From the NCBI GenBank assembly GCA_002505325.1, contig DAUV01000041.1, positions 1-14,353 on the forward strand: 14,353 nt of DNA, in the 5' to 3' direction. The stretch comes from Euryarchaeota archaeon UBA623 (GTDB lineage Archaea; Thermoplasmatota; Poseidoniia; Poseidoniales; Thalassarchaeaceae). Below are positions 7,048-14,111 of this stretch, one piece after another (position 1 is the first letter of the stretch; each line of letters opens with the position of its first letter). The translations under genes and the position numbers were made by a program. The notes beneath the pieces were generated by a model. It worked only from the letters and a program-made list of their open reading frames with translations. It did not search any database and was not told where the DNA came from.

Positions 7048-7602
7048 CTAAATCTTCCACTTGACAGAACAACCGATGCTATCAGTGCGGGGCATGGTTA
7101 CATTTCGCCCGGCCGCCATGTCGTCCATGGCATCTGCTAGGTCGGAGGTCGAGGAGTGAGATGGATCCCGGGGTGAGTCATCGAGTCGTCCGCGGTAGGT
7201 GACTGATCCCCTAGAGTCGAGGAGGTAGAATTCAGGCGTTCTCTCGGCCCCATACGCGCGAGCAGTGTCCTGACTATCGTCATGTAGGTAGGAGTAGCTC
7301 ATCCCTCGACCGGCCCGCTTGACCATGTTCTCCCACGAATCCGATTCGTAGTTCACGGGGTCGTTGGAGTTGATTCCAACGAATCCAAGGCCCTCGGTAC
7401 GCGCGCGGGCGGCCATTGCCTCAATGCGTGGTTCAGAGCCAACTACGTATGGGCAGTGATTGCATGTGAAGACGATGATGGCTCCGTTTGGGCCAATGAC
7501 ATCACTCAGCGACATCGCTTCACTGCCTGCGGCCGGATTGGCATTCGGTAGATGAAAGTCGGGTGCGGCGTCGCCCGGTTCGATTCCTCGTAGTTCCTGC
7601 AT
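7048..7602 (-). CDS. Thioredoxin-fold redoxin (AhpC/TSA-redoxin family)
   Basis: This 184-aa protein is a thioredoxin-like redoxin of the type often annotated as 'thioredoxin family protein' or 'redoxin domain protein'. The N-terminal GDAAPDFHLPN is the usual lead-in, followed by strand IIVFT and the redox motif CNHCPY with C47 and C50. A cis-proline is expected at RTPEFYLLD (P123), then the final strand GSVTYRGRLDD. A further cysteine, C178, sits in GCSVKWK at the C-terminus, a feature shared by this subgroup. No signal peptide is visible, so it is probably cytoplasmic. It lies 27 nt downstream of the TPR gene on the same strand and is probably co-transcribed with it. Its natural partner and substrate are unknown. 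Confidence 0.82.
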   Translation of the reverse strand: MQELRGIEPGDAAPDFHLPNANPAAGSEAMSLSDVIGPNGAIIVFTCNHCPYVVGSEPRIEAMAARARTEGLGFVGINSNDPVNYESDSWENMVKRAGRGMSYSYLHDDSQDTARAYGAERTPEFYLLDSRGSVTYRGRLDDSPRDPSHSSTSDLADAMDDMAAGRNVTMPRTDSIGCSVKWKI

Positions 7603-7629
7603 GTGGTCAATGAGGCGATGGGAAGCAGT

Positions 7630-9930
7630 TCAACCCTCTGCCTGCGGATTGGGATTCGGAGGGCCGGACCTTTCCATACACTCCTCTAATCTTCGTCTAG
7701 CCAAACGGTGCTCGGGGTCAACATCTAGGATCCTTCTCCAAGCTGCTGCTGCCTCCTTCTTGTCCTCAGACTCATGCAGCAAGGAGGCTATCTTGAGCCT
7801 AGCATCGATGTGGTGTTCATCATTTTCAGCTGCTTTCTCAAAGTCGTACATAGCATCTTCAAAGCGTCCAAAGTCGAGGTATAGGAGTCCACGCTGATAC
7901 CACGCATCAGAATGAGTAGAGTCAATCTGCAGCGCTGTGTTGAGAGGTTTCTCAGCCTGTTCTGCCCTGTCCCTTGCAATCAGACAGGTCCCAAGGTGAA
8001 CCAGTGCCATTGTGTGCTCGGGTCTGTTCTCGAGCAGTCTCCGCAACTCAGCCTCGGCCTCATCCCAGTCTCCGTGACTCATCAGGATCTCAGAGCGACG
8101 CAGGCGCGCCAAACCAAGTCCGGGATGGTTGGTCACCAAATAATCGGCATCATCGAGGGCTTCGACTAGGTCGCCCTTCAGTAATGAGGCTGAGCATCTG
8201 TTCAGTCGGGCACGGACGTGATCGGGTTCACTAGCGAGCACTTTACTGAACAGAGAAATCGCTTCGGTGAGCCTATTCTGACGGGCAGCTATCAATCCTC
8301 TGATGAAAGGTATTGCCGAGTGGTCGTTCAACTGCGTGGCGGCCTCGGCGACCAGAGTGTCGGCCTGTTCTAGACGGCCAAGGTCAAGGCACAGTTGTGC
8401 CTCCTCAAGAGGAATTGAAGGATGTTCGGGGACCAGTCGTCTGGCTCTCGTTAAGGCAACCTCGGCCTCGTTGGGAGCACCTTGGTAACGCAGGGCCCTA
8501 GCTCGACCCAGCCAGGCTAAACCTGACTCCCTATTACGGTCAATAGCGGCATCGAACGCAACCAGCGCGTCGAGCAGTACTAACTGGTCGTGGTGCCCGG
8601 TGTTGTCACGGTGGCTCTCACTGGTAAGCAGGTTGAGTCTTCCATCCATGACGTGCAACGGGGCGCTCTCCCAAGATTCAGGTGGCGCCTCGTCGAGCAC
8701 TTTTCGTGACCACTCGTTCGCCCCGGCTCGCAGAAGCACCAGACTGAGCCGCGCTCTCGCCTCGGCATCGTCGGGGTTGGTCTCGATCCTTTCCTCAAGC
8801 ACGGCCCTCGCCGCATCGAGCCTACCATCATTCTCGAATATCTCCGACTCGAGGATGACTCCATACTCACCCAGAGCGGTGGCACGACGAATGCTCTGCA
8901 GGGCCTCCTTCATTCTCTCTTTGTCAGCAGAAAGAAGTTTGGCGTGTAGCATCCATGCTTCGCCATTGTCGGGATTGACCTCGAGAGCGTTCTCGACCGA
9001 CTCAAGAGCGACGTTGATCTCCCCTATCATCAACAGTTTAGCTGCGCGTTCGAGCCAACCCGAGGATGTCTCAGGCTCAGTCGCTCTCGGATCGACTTGT
9101 GTGTTGACCTCTCTCGCCCTCTCGACGATGTCGGAAAGTTCAGTGGTAGCTAGAGAGATGTCAAACTCCACACCGAGCGCTTCCAGCCTACGGTGATTGC
9201 GGGTGACCCTTTCCTCATCTTTTCCAGAGAGTAGTAGAGCCTGTTCCTTGAGTACGTTGACGTCATCTGGATCGATCGCTAGTAGTCGCTCGAGATTGCG
9301 GTCGAGTGCTTCTATCTCGCCTTCCTCACGGTGAATCGTTACTAGGGAGCGTAGAGCGTCAGCGTCCTCGGCGCTGAGACTGTGGGCACGTCTGTAGAAG
9401 TCCGATGCTCGGATTGTTCGATTGATGCCATGAAACAGTTCTCCGAGCCTCCTGTGCTGGCCTCCATCCAACTCGAGATCTTCAGACAGCATCTCGGCCT
9501 CGTTGAGTATTGCATCTAGGCGCTCTACTAGAGGGAGTAGTCCTGGAACAACCTCCTTGTGACCGTCATCATCAGCTAAACCAGGGTAATGAACGAGAAT
9601 AGTCTTAGCTGCGTGGCTAGCTATCGCCACCGATTCACTGGAGCTGACGTTGACATCCTGCTCAAACAGCAGAGTCTCAGCTGACTCGAGGGATTTGTGG
9701 GCATCCAGAAGGCCCTGCATTCCAGGGGTCTCACTGAGTACGGTGTCGACACCTCTCGAAAGCAAATCGAGGCGTTGTGAGGTGTCTGAGAGGTCGCCCT
9801 GCAGGGCTCCCATCTTATCCCTCATCCGCTCTCTCTGACGAAGCACCGCTTGATGCCTGAGCCAGAGGGTCAGCAGTGCCAGTCCCAACAAAGCATACAG
9901 TGTCAGTACACCCAAGGTTGAGTCTTCCAT
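7630..9930 (-). CDS. Membrane-anchored tetratricopeptide-repeat (TPR) protein
   Basis: This 767-aa protein begins with one hydrophobic segment (TLGVLTLYALLGLALLTLWL, about residues 5-24) followed by a highly charged helix (RQRERMRDKM), so it is likely anchored by its N-terminus with the bulk cytoplasmic. A coiled-coil-like acidic region (about 30-150) is followed by many degenerate and canonical TPRs; clear units include DAWYQRGLLYLDFGRFEDAM, RLTEAISLFSKVLASEPDHV and EAEAELRRLLENRPEH. TPR arrays are protein-docking scaffolds and no enzymatic domain is evident. ATG 9930 (MEDSTLGVL) is preceded by GGAG at about 6 nt; a start at 9951 would add 7 residues and fits less well. It heads a two-gene unit with the redoxin. 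Specific role unknown. Confidence 0.85.
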   Translation of the reverse strand: MEDSTLGVLTLYALLGLALLTLWLRHQAVLRQRERMRDKMGALQGDLSDTSQRLDLLSRGVDTVLSETPGMQGLLDAHKSLESAETLLFEQDVNVSSSESVAIASHAAKTILVHYPGLADDDGHKEVVPGLLPLVERLDAILNEAEMLSEDLELDGGQHRRLGELFHGINRTIRASDFYRRAHSLSAEDADALRSLVTIHREEGEIEALDRNLERLLAIDPDDVNVLKEQALLLSGKDEERVTRNHRRLEALGVEFDISLATTELSDIVERAREVNTQVDPRATEPETSSGWLERAAKLLMIGEINVALESVENALEVNPDNGEAWMLHAKLLSADKERMKEALQSIRRATALGEYGVILESEIFENDGRLDAARAVLEERIETNPDDAEARARLSLVLLRAGANEWSRKVLDEAPPESWESAPLHVMDGRLNLLTSESHRDNTGHHDQLVLLDALVAFDAAIDRNRESGLAWLGRARALRYQGAPNEAEVALTRARRLVPEHPSIPLEEAQLCLDLGRLEQADTLVAEAATQLNDHSAIPFIRGLIAARQNRLTEAISLFSKVLASEPDHVRARLNRCSASLLKGDLVEALDDADYLVTNHPGLGLARLRRSEILMSHGDWDEAEAELRRLLENRPEHTMALVHLGTCLIARDRAEQAEKPLNTALQIDSTHSDAWYQRGLLYLDFGRFEDAMYDFEKAAENDEHHIDARLKIASLLHESEDKKEAAAAWRRILDVDPEHRLARRRLEECMERSGPPNPNPQAEG

Positions 9931-9998
9931 TCGGCTCCAGCGGACCTGCACGACTTTTGATGGCTTCTGCGGATGACAAGGCTAGCGCCGTCATTGTA

Positions 9999-10017
9999 GG
10001 CGGGACTATGTCCCGCC
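9999..10017. repeat. Perfect inverted repeat / hairpin GGCGGGAC-TAT-GTCCCGCC
   Basis: An 8-bp perfect, GC-rich stem with a 3-nt loop lies between dnaG and the TPR gene, 24 nt beyond the dnaG stop. It would form a very stable hairpin in a transcript from either strand. No U-tract follows on the minus strand. It could be a 3'-end stability element of dnaG mRNA, a terminator-like structure, or an operator for the downstream TPR gene. Confidence 0.6.
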
Positions 10018-10021
10018 GGAG

Positions 10022-10042
10022 GATTCGCTATTTGAGCGAATC
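10022..10042. repeat. Perfect inverted repeat spanning the dnaG stop codon
   Basis: GATTCGCT and AGCGAATC form an 8-bp perfect stem around a 5-nt loop. The stem overlaps two bases of the dnaG TGA (10041-10043), so in dnaG mRNA the hairpin begins at the stop codon itself. Together with the hairpin at 9999-10017 it makes two consecutive stem-loops directly after dnaG, consistent with a transcript-end or mRNA-protection element. Confidence 0.55.
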
Positions 10043-11207
10043 AGAGGTCTTCGGCCGCGTACGCTTGCACACCGGACTTACGGGTGACTTTGCCGACGGA
10101 TCTACCTAGTACGTTCTCAATACCTGCGCCGGAGGCGAGGTCAAATATACGGGCAGTCACTTTACCGGCGAACACCAATCCTTGGGCGCCGGTCGAGTCA
10201 GAAAGAGCGGTTTCCAGACCACGAGCGCCTATGGGCTCGGATCCAGAACCATCTTCTTGGACGATCACTGCTTGATTCTGAGGTAGTCCATCGAGCATCT
10301 CTGCCCATGCCTTGACCTCATCGGGGGCGGCGAGGGCTTCTTGGCCTCGTCCGACCGCGCGGTCGTCGTCTCTGTTGATCTCGGTCTTGATGCGGGCTAC
10401 GACCTTGCCGGCTGTCTCTTTTTGGGACAACGCCTTGGTCACGACCTTCATCTCGAGGTGCTCAACCTCTCGGCTCGTCGGTGCGAACGCGACATGGGTA
10501 AGTGACTTACCCATTTGGCCTTCCAGCTCCATGAGTAGTAACTTGCCGCCGCGGTCGCCATCGAGGAACGCAGTCACCGTCTTTTTCGATTTGGCGAGCT
10601 CGACTAGTTCTGGCATTATGCCTGAACCCATCGTGGCTATGGCGTTCTTGATGTCGTACTTCAGCAGATTGCGAACATCGTTGCGGCCCTCGACGATGAT
10701 TATCGCCTCAGACTTGGCCACGTTCGGACCAGCTGTCATTCCTTTGTAGTCGGCTTCCTTCCCCAGATTCAGGACAGAACGGACCTCGTCGAGGATATTC
10801 TTCGACTCGTCAGCACCGGAGTTCACGATATCGAGTAGAAGCTCCTTGGCTCTGTCGATTACCGTGTCCTTCTTGACCGAGGTGATATTCTCGATCTTCT
10901 TGACCTTGATTACCGCCTTGCACGGGCCAATCCTGTCGATCGTCTCGAGTGCAGCGCCAATCACGGCAGTACTGACTTGGTCAATAGACGAAGAGAGTTG
11001 TATCTCCCCGTTCACCTTGCCCTTGTTCTGGTGAAGGATAACGTCGACGTGTCCAATGCGCCCGGTCCGCTGCAGCTTCCTGAGCTGTAGTTCCTCGCCG
11101 AGGAGGCCTTCGGTCTGTCCGAAAATTGCTCCCACGACGTCCTTGCGCGCAACCGTTCCGTCAGTGCGGATGGTCGCGTGTATCACGTATTTTCCTTCTT
11201 TTGTCAT
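10041..11207 (-). CDS. dnaG: Archaeal DnaG-type primase (TOPRIM protein)
   Basis: This 388-aa protein is the archaeal DnaG homologue, a TOPRIM protein able to synthesise RNA primers and, in several archaea, also a subunit of the RNA exosome. The N-terminal domain (1-160, beginning TKEGKYVIHATI) is the archaea-specific region. The TOPRIM domain starts with AIIIVEGRNDVRNLL, giving the catalytic glutamate E173, and continues with TAFLDGDRGG containing D216 and D218. The C-terminal part (about 285-388) is less conserved, with a low-complexity linker near GQEALAAPDE. Two ATGs are possible: 11213 lies only 2 nt after the Shine-Dalgarno AAGGAG, whereas 11207 lies 8 nt after it, so I prefer 11207. 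It may be translationally coupled to a short ORF directly upstream and ends in a hairpin pair. Confidence 0.95.
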   Translation of the reverse strand: MTKEGKYVIHATIRTDGTVARKDVVGAIFGQTEGLLGEELQLRKLQRTGRIGHVDVILHQNKGKVNGEIQLSSSIDQVSTAVIGAALETIDRIGPCKAVIKVKKIENITSVKKDTVIDRAKELLLDIVNSGADESKNILDEVRSVLNLGKEADYKGMTAGPNVAKSEAIIIVEGRNDVRNLLKYDIKNAIATMGSGIMPELVELAKSKKTVTAFLDGDRGGKLLLMELEGQMGKSLTHVAFAPTSREVEHLEMKVVTKALSQKETAGKVVARIKTEINRDDDRAVGRGQEALAAPDEVKAWAEMLDGLPQNQAVIVQEDGSGSEPIGARGLETALSDSTGAQGLVFAGKVTARIFDLASGAGIENVLGRSVGKVTRKSGVQAYAAEDL

Positions 11208-11215
11208 TTTCATTT

Positions 11216-11221
11216 CTCCTT
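11216..11221 (-). promoter_or_regulatory. dnaG Shine-Dalgarno AAGGAG
   Basis: On the minus strand AAGGAG lies 8 nt before ATG 11207 and 2 nt before ATG 11213, which favours the second ATG. It overlaps the TAA of the candidate upstream short ORF (TAAGGAG), a layout typical of coupled translation. Confidence 0.6.
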
Positions 11222-11348
11222 AGGCTCTCGGCCCCACTTTCGGGGCCTCGCTCCCGGTTTTCGCCAATTGGCGGTTCGGTGGATGGGCATAAAGCGCCCG
11301 CGAGTGTGGCAGAGTACCTGCAATCCGTCCGACCCACGGGCCCTTCAT
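11220..11348 (-). CDS. Candidate 42-aa basic protein upstream of dnaG
   Basis: This is a short ORF that I do not recognise. It starts at ATG 11348 (MKGPWVGRIAGTLPHSRAL) and stops at TAA 11220-11222. A Shine-Dalgarno-like TAGGAG lies 5 nt before the ATG, and the stop overlaps the dnaG ribosome-binding site. The peptide is basic and proline-rich (ending SEAPKVGPRA) with no cysteines or membrane segment. It fills nearly the whole gap upstream of dnaG and is more GC-rich than its neighbours. Alternatively the region is a structured dnaG leader: it contains the stem GGCCCC/GGGGCC (11230-11247) and the palindrome CGCCAATTGGCG (11262-11273). Conservation across relatives is needed to choose. Confidence 0.35.
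   Translation of the reverse strand: MKGPWVGRIAGTLPHSRALYAHPPNRQLAKTGSEAPKVGPRA
11230..11273. repeat. GC-rich hairpin and 12-bp palindrome in the dnaG leader
   Basis: Two dyad elements lie close together: GGCCCC-ACTTTC-GGGGCC (11230-11247) and the perfect palindrome CGCCAATTGGCG (11262-11273). They could fold in the dnaG leader RNA just ahead of the ribosome-binding site, or the palindrome could be a protein-binding site. Both overlap the candidate 42-aa ORF. Confidence 0.4.
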
Positions 11349-11431
11349 GAACGCTCCTATGGGTGACGTGGGTGATTATCGGTTGAATGGCCTGCGCGAG
11401 CCATTAAGGGACACACCACCAATCGTAGCCC
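11349..11431. promoter_or_regulatory. Divergent promoter region between dnaG unit and TerB-like gene
   Basis: This 83-base region separates divergent transcription units. On the plus strand ATTAAG at 11403-11408 is centred about 27 nt before ATG 11432, suiting a leaderless promoter. On the minus strand CCGATAATC (11374-11382) lies about 27-30 nt before the 42-aa ORF. A dyad AATGGC-CTGCGCGA-GCCATT (11386-11405) sits between them and overlaps the plus-strand box, so a regulator bound there could affect the plus-strand promoter and possibly both. Confidence 0.4.
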
Positions 11432-11899
11432 ATGAAAGCGGGAGTTCATGACTGTAGGGCGGTTTTCCACGGAGCGACGAGAATAGCGCTTCGGGACGGT
11501 CAACTCTCAAATGGTGAAAAGCGACTTCTGGTCAAGTTAGCCCACGCACTGAGGCTGGATGAAGAGGAGCCGAAACAGGTGTATGACGCGGTAGTCGAGG
11601 GGAAGAGTCCGGGTGTTGGAAGGGAAATTGGACAATTGGAGAGAGGGATGGTCTACGGGCAGGTGCTTGAGGCGGTTCTAATCCACACCGACCGTTCGGA
11701 CGATGAGCTTACTCTGGTGGCTTACCTCCGGCGAGCCTTCTCAATCAGCGACGCTGAACACCGTGCGATAACCCGCAGCCTCGATCGTCAACTTGAGGAT
11801 ACAATCCACAGGAACGTCCTACAGGACTTTCGCATGCGGTTGGACGACACCATGGAACGCATAGGTGGTATCTTCGATCGGCTTGGCTTCCAGATCTGA
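11432..11899 (+). CDS. TerB-like helical domain protein, function unknown
   Basis: This 155-aa all-helical soluble protein contains features resembling TerB/DnaJ-associated helical domains: DGQLSNGEKRLLVKLAHALR near residues 23-42, and a second half-repeat DDELTLVAYLRRAFSISDAE (about 90-109). In TerB-type proteins such acidic DG/SD turns can bind metal and the fold often senses or docks at membranes; here that is inference from weak resemblance. ATG 11432 is the start, with a TATA-like element at leaderless distance. It ends 7 nt before the ATG of the next gene and leads a run of four co-directional genes ending with mobA. Confidence 0.6.
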   Translation: MKAGVHDCRAVFHGATRIALRDGQLSNGEKRLLVKLAHALRLDEEEPKQVYDAVVEGKSPGVGREIGQLERGMVYGQVLEAVLIHTDRSDDELTLVAYLRRAFSISDAEHRAITRSLDRQLEDTIHRNVLQDFRMRLDDTMERIGGIFDRLGFQI

Positions 11900-11906
11900 G
11901 GTTGAC

Positions 11907-12551
11907 ATGGCTCACGACGAGGTGCTGGACGAATTCCTCGCGCAACAGGCGCTGAGGGTGCATCGTTCCGATAGACGGTTGGCAGGAATAGTGAGGGAGG
12001 CATATCCCATTGGTGTACCAGCCCTAATCATGAAGTCGAGCACTGACAGACTGGGGCAATCAGCAGGCTACTCTTTCCATCTTGGGACGCCTGACGAACT
12101 GTTGCGTCGCGTCGCTTCGTGGCTGCTGACAGGTGCTGGCAATGACCAGAGCGTGTTACTGCGTCTGGTGGGCCGTCTTTGGACTCGACATGGTCGTGAG
12201 GATGTTGCCCTAGCGGCTCTACTACTGGCCAACCTCAATCACGCTGCGCTGGGTACTGACCCATGGTCGGTGCTCGCTGCATCAACCAGGGACAGCGAGC
12301 CAGCAGAGGCCCTGTTATTGAGCATCGAGGAGTTCCTACGAGCGGGTCGAGAGATGCCGCGAGACGAGGTCTTGATGGCGTGGTGTGATGGTCGTAAGGT
12401 GGATGGCCATATGGCCCTCCTCGTCAGTTATGCAGGAACGGTGCGTGGGCATACGGTGAGCAAGGAGGTACTAATCCGACTCTCCTCTGTCGAGGTCCCC
12501 GACGGTGATTCACTTCTAGGTCGAGTAATGCAGCGCCTACAAGAGAGGTAG
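11907..12551 (+). CDS. Helical-repeat-like protein of unknown function
   Basis: I do not recognise this 214-aa protein. It is rich in leucine and alanine and looks wholly alpha-helical, with paired helices such as LLRRVASWLLTGAGN and VALAALLLANLNHAALG that suggest a HEAT-like alpha-solenoid, although no repeat consensus is clear. There is no membrane segment or enzymatic motif. ATG 11907 (MAHDEVLDEFLAQQ) follows the previous stop by 7 nt with GAGGT in between; the frame is open to 11865, but that start would overlap the upstream gene. Close spacing indicates co-transcription with the TerB-like gene and suggests that the two products act together. Confidence 0.65.
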   Translation: MAHDEVLDEFLAQQALRVHRSDRRLAGIVREAYPIGVPALIMKSSTDRLGQSAGYSFHLGTPDELLRRVASWLLTGAGNDQSVLLRLVGRLWTRHGREDVALAALLLANLNHAALGTDPWSVLAASTRDSEPAEALLLSIEEFLRAGREMPRDEVLMAWCDGRKVDGHMALLVSYAGTVRGHTVSKEVLIRLSSVEVPDGDSLLGRVMQRLQER

Positions 12552-12588
12552 GCGCAGGACTGATGGGTGAGGCCACACGCCGCCCTTC

Positions 12589-12798
12589 ATGGTTAACCGG
12601 CTACTGCCATCTGACGACCCGGTCGCAGAACAGGTGCTTGAGTGGACTATACAGCGCGATGCTCACGACATCAGGCAGTTGATGAGATGGATGGAGACCA
12701 AGAGGACGAGGAAGGATAGGTCAGTTTTACTCAATCGAGCACTCGACCTGATGGATGAGATTCAGCACGCAATGCGGCGGCTCGATGAGTTGCGGTGA
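12589..12798 (+). CDS. Small hypothetical helical protein
   Basis: This is a 69-aa charged, all-helical protein (MVNRLLPSDDPVAEQVLEW at the start, ending AMRRLDELR). ATG 12589 is the only start in frame, because a stop at 12568-12570 closes the frame upstream. It ends 4 nt before the MobA-like start, so it is probably in the same transcript. A competing ATG at 12563 opens only a short out-of-frame peptide. The family is not recognised; amphipathic helices suggest a protein-interaction or dimerisation role, but that is speculative. Confidence 0.55.
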   Translation: MVNRLLPSDDPVAEQVLEWTIQRDAHDIRQLMRWMETKRTRKDRSVLLNRALDLMDEIQHAMRRLDELR

Positions 12799-12802
12799 TA
12801 GT

Positions 12803-13366
12803 ATGCGGGCACTGATTTTGGCCGGGGGTCGCTCGTCACGCATGGGTCGAGACAAGGCACTCGTGGAAGTCGATGGTGAGGCCTGTATTGCTCGTGTCGC
12901 GATGGCCCTGGCGGAAGCGGGGCGCGAGCCAATCAGGATTGCCGTGGCCGAACCTGAAGATGTTGAGCGTTATGGTATGGTAATTGACTCCACCATCCAA
13001 GTCGAGTGGGTACTAGACGCTGAGCCTCACTCAGGCCCCATCGAGGCACTAATCGAGGCCTTTGAGGACCCACTGGTGGACGAAGAGACGGTGCAACTGG
13101 CCCCTGTTGATGTACCCTGGGTGAACTCCGCGCTGTTCACTGGGTTAGAGAGAGCGTTGGGATCCTCTGACTGCCTCGCTATGCCAAATGACGGTTTGTG
13201 GGCGCACCCACTTCTGGCACTGGTCCGCCCAAAGATGGTGGTCAGACAGTTGAAGAGTGGAGATCGTAGACCTCTGCATGTCCAATTTACAGAGATGAAG
13301 CACTCACTATTGCTTGAGGATCCATCGTTGTTGCGCAACATCAACACGCCAGCGGATTTAGAGTGA
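12803..13366 (+). CDS. mobA: MobA-like nucleotidyltransferase (molybdenum cofactor guanylyltransferase)
   Basis: This 187-aa protein has the MobA nucleotide-binding signature LAGGRSSRMGRDKAL at residues 6-20, a GPIEAL loop at 78-83 in the place of GPLAGI, the metal-binding aspartate in PVDVPWV (D103) and the terminal NINTPADLE typical of MobA. MobA joins GMP to molybdopterin to make the guanine dinucleotide cofactor. No other molybdenum-cofactor gene is in view, and related small NTP transferases act on other substrates, so the specific role is less certain than the family. ATG 12803 is the start that begins directly at the Rossmann-like strand (MRALILAGG). It overlaps purN tail to tail by 9 nt. 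Confidence 0.8.
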   Translation: MRALILAGGRSSRMGRDKALVEVDGEACIARVAMALAEAGREPIRIAVAEPEDVERYGMVIDSTIQVEWVLDAEPHSGPIEALIEAFEDPLVDEETVQLAPVDVPWVNSALFTGLERALGSSDCLAMPNDGLWAHPLLALVRPKMVVRQLKSGDRRPLHVQFTEMKHSLLLEDPSLLRNINTPADLE

Positions 13367-13990
13367 TATCTGCCCTGAGCAGAGTCTGTCCAGAACTTCT
13401 GGATACAGAATGTGCTCCGCCATCTTCACGCGTTCTTGCAGTGCCTCCTCATTATCGCCTGCCAGCACCTCAATCTCACGCTGAGCGAGAATTGGTCCCG
13501 AATCCACTCCCTCATCCACGAGGTGCACCGTGCAGCCGGTGACACTCACTCCGGCTGCGAGGGCGTCGCGGTGAGCGTGGGCGCCGGGGAAGTCAGGGAG
13601 AAGAGAGGGATGGATGTTGATTAGTCGACCTTTCCATCGCCTGACGAACCACGGCGTGAGGATCCGCATGTAGCCGCTGAGCACCACGAGTTCCACGTCG
13701 GCGGCTTCGAGTTCCGCGTTCACTAGTCGCTCGTGAGCCACCCGGCGCTTGCGCTTCTCCACCTCCATCGGCAGCGGCACCCCAACACTTGTGACACCGG
13801 CGTCGCGACCGTGCTGCAGACCGCCTACGTCTGTATTGTCAGCAATGACTAGTGTGGTGCGGTGGCAGCGCGGCGTGCGCTGGTATCTGAGAAGTGCGGC
13901 CAGCCCCGAGCCGCCGCCCGATACCAGCACTGCTAGCCTGACAGGATTGTCGGTCGTGCCCACTCTTGGAAGAGAGAAACCCGAGGTCAT
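13358..13990 (-). CDS. purN: Phosphoribosylglycinamide formyltransferase (GART)
   Basis: This 210-aa enzyme transfers a formyl group from 10-formyltetrahydrofolate to GAR in purine biosynthesis. The phosphate-binding loop is VLVSGGGSGLAAL (21-33), a variant of the usual SGNGSN. The catalytic triad is visible as N125 and H127 in INIHPSLLP and D163 in DEGVDSGPI, and the folate-side motif LSGYMRILTP (104-113) is present. There is an N-terminal extension of about 16 residues before the first strand compared with E. coli PurN; the ATG at 13990 is retained because a CAAATT-like element lies at leaderless promoter distance upstream, but an internal GTG start is possible. It is divergent from the DUF454 gene across about 120 nt. 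Confidence 0.93.
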   Translation of the reverse strand: MTSGFSLPRVGTTDNPVRLAVLVSGGGSGLAALLRYQRTPRCHRTTLVIADNTDVGGLQHGRDAGVTSVGVPLPMEVEKRKRRVAHERLVNAELEAADVELVVLSGYMRILTPWFVRRWKGRLINIHPSLLPDFPGAHAHRDALAAGVSVTGCTVHLVDEGVDSGPILAQREIEVLAGDNEEALQERVKMAEHILYPEVLDRLCSGQISL

Positions 13991-14071
13991 GATGAGTCAC
14001 AGGTCGGGTTCAATTTGATGTTTAGGACCTGATATGTTCGGGAGCAGAATGAGAATTGGTTGCATCTGACC

Positions 14072-14103
14072 TTATACATCGAACCGATTGGTCAGGTTCG
14101 GGA
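14072..14103 (+). promoter_or_regulatory. TATA box and ribosome-binding site for the DUF454 gene
   Basis: CTTATACATC contains an archaeal TATA-like core TTATACA at 14072-14078, the best such match in the window. A GGGAG at 14099-14103 lies 8 nt before ATG 14112 and may serve as Shine-Dalgarno, although a start site 27 nt from the box would fall close to it. Confidence 0.4.
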
Positions 14104-14111
14104 GTACTCAC

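Noticed and set aside
8600..9196. A 198-aa plus-strand open frame rich in serine
   Set aside because: It lies wholly inside the TPR gene in antisense; serine and leucine richness is what the reverse of Asp/Glu/Ala-rich TPR codons produces.
9876..10109. Plus-strand open frame covering the dnaG/TPR gap
   Set aside because: It overlaps the starts and ends of two well-supported minus-strand genes and shows no recognisable protein pattern.
11214..11431. Possible tRNA, SRP RNA or RNase P RNA in the longest gap
   Set aside because: I searched both strands by eye for acceptor/T-arm pairing and for conserved SRP and RNase P motifs and found none; only local hairpins were seen.
12563..12682. Alternative ATG and short ORF before the 69-aa gene
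   Set aside because: It is out of frame with the longer gene and its peptide has no coding-like character.
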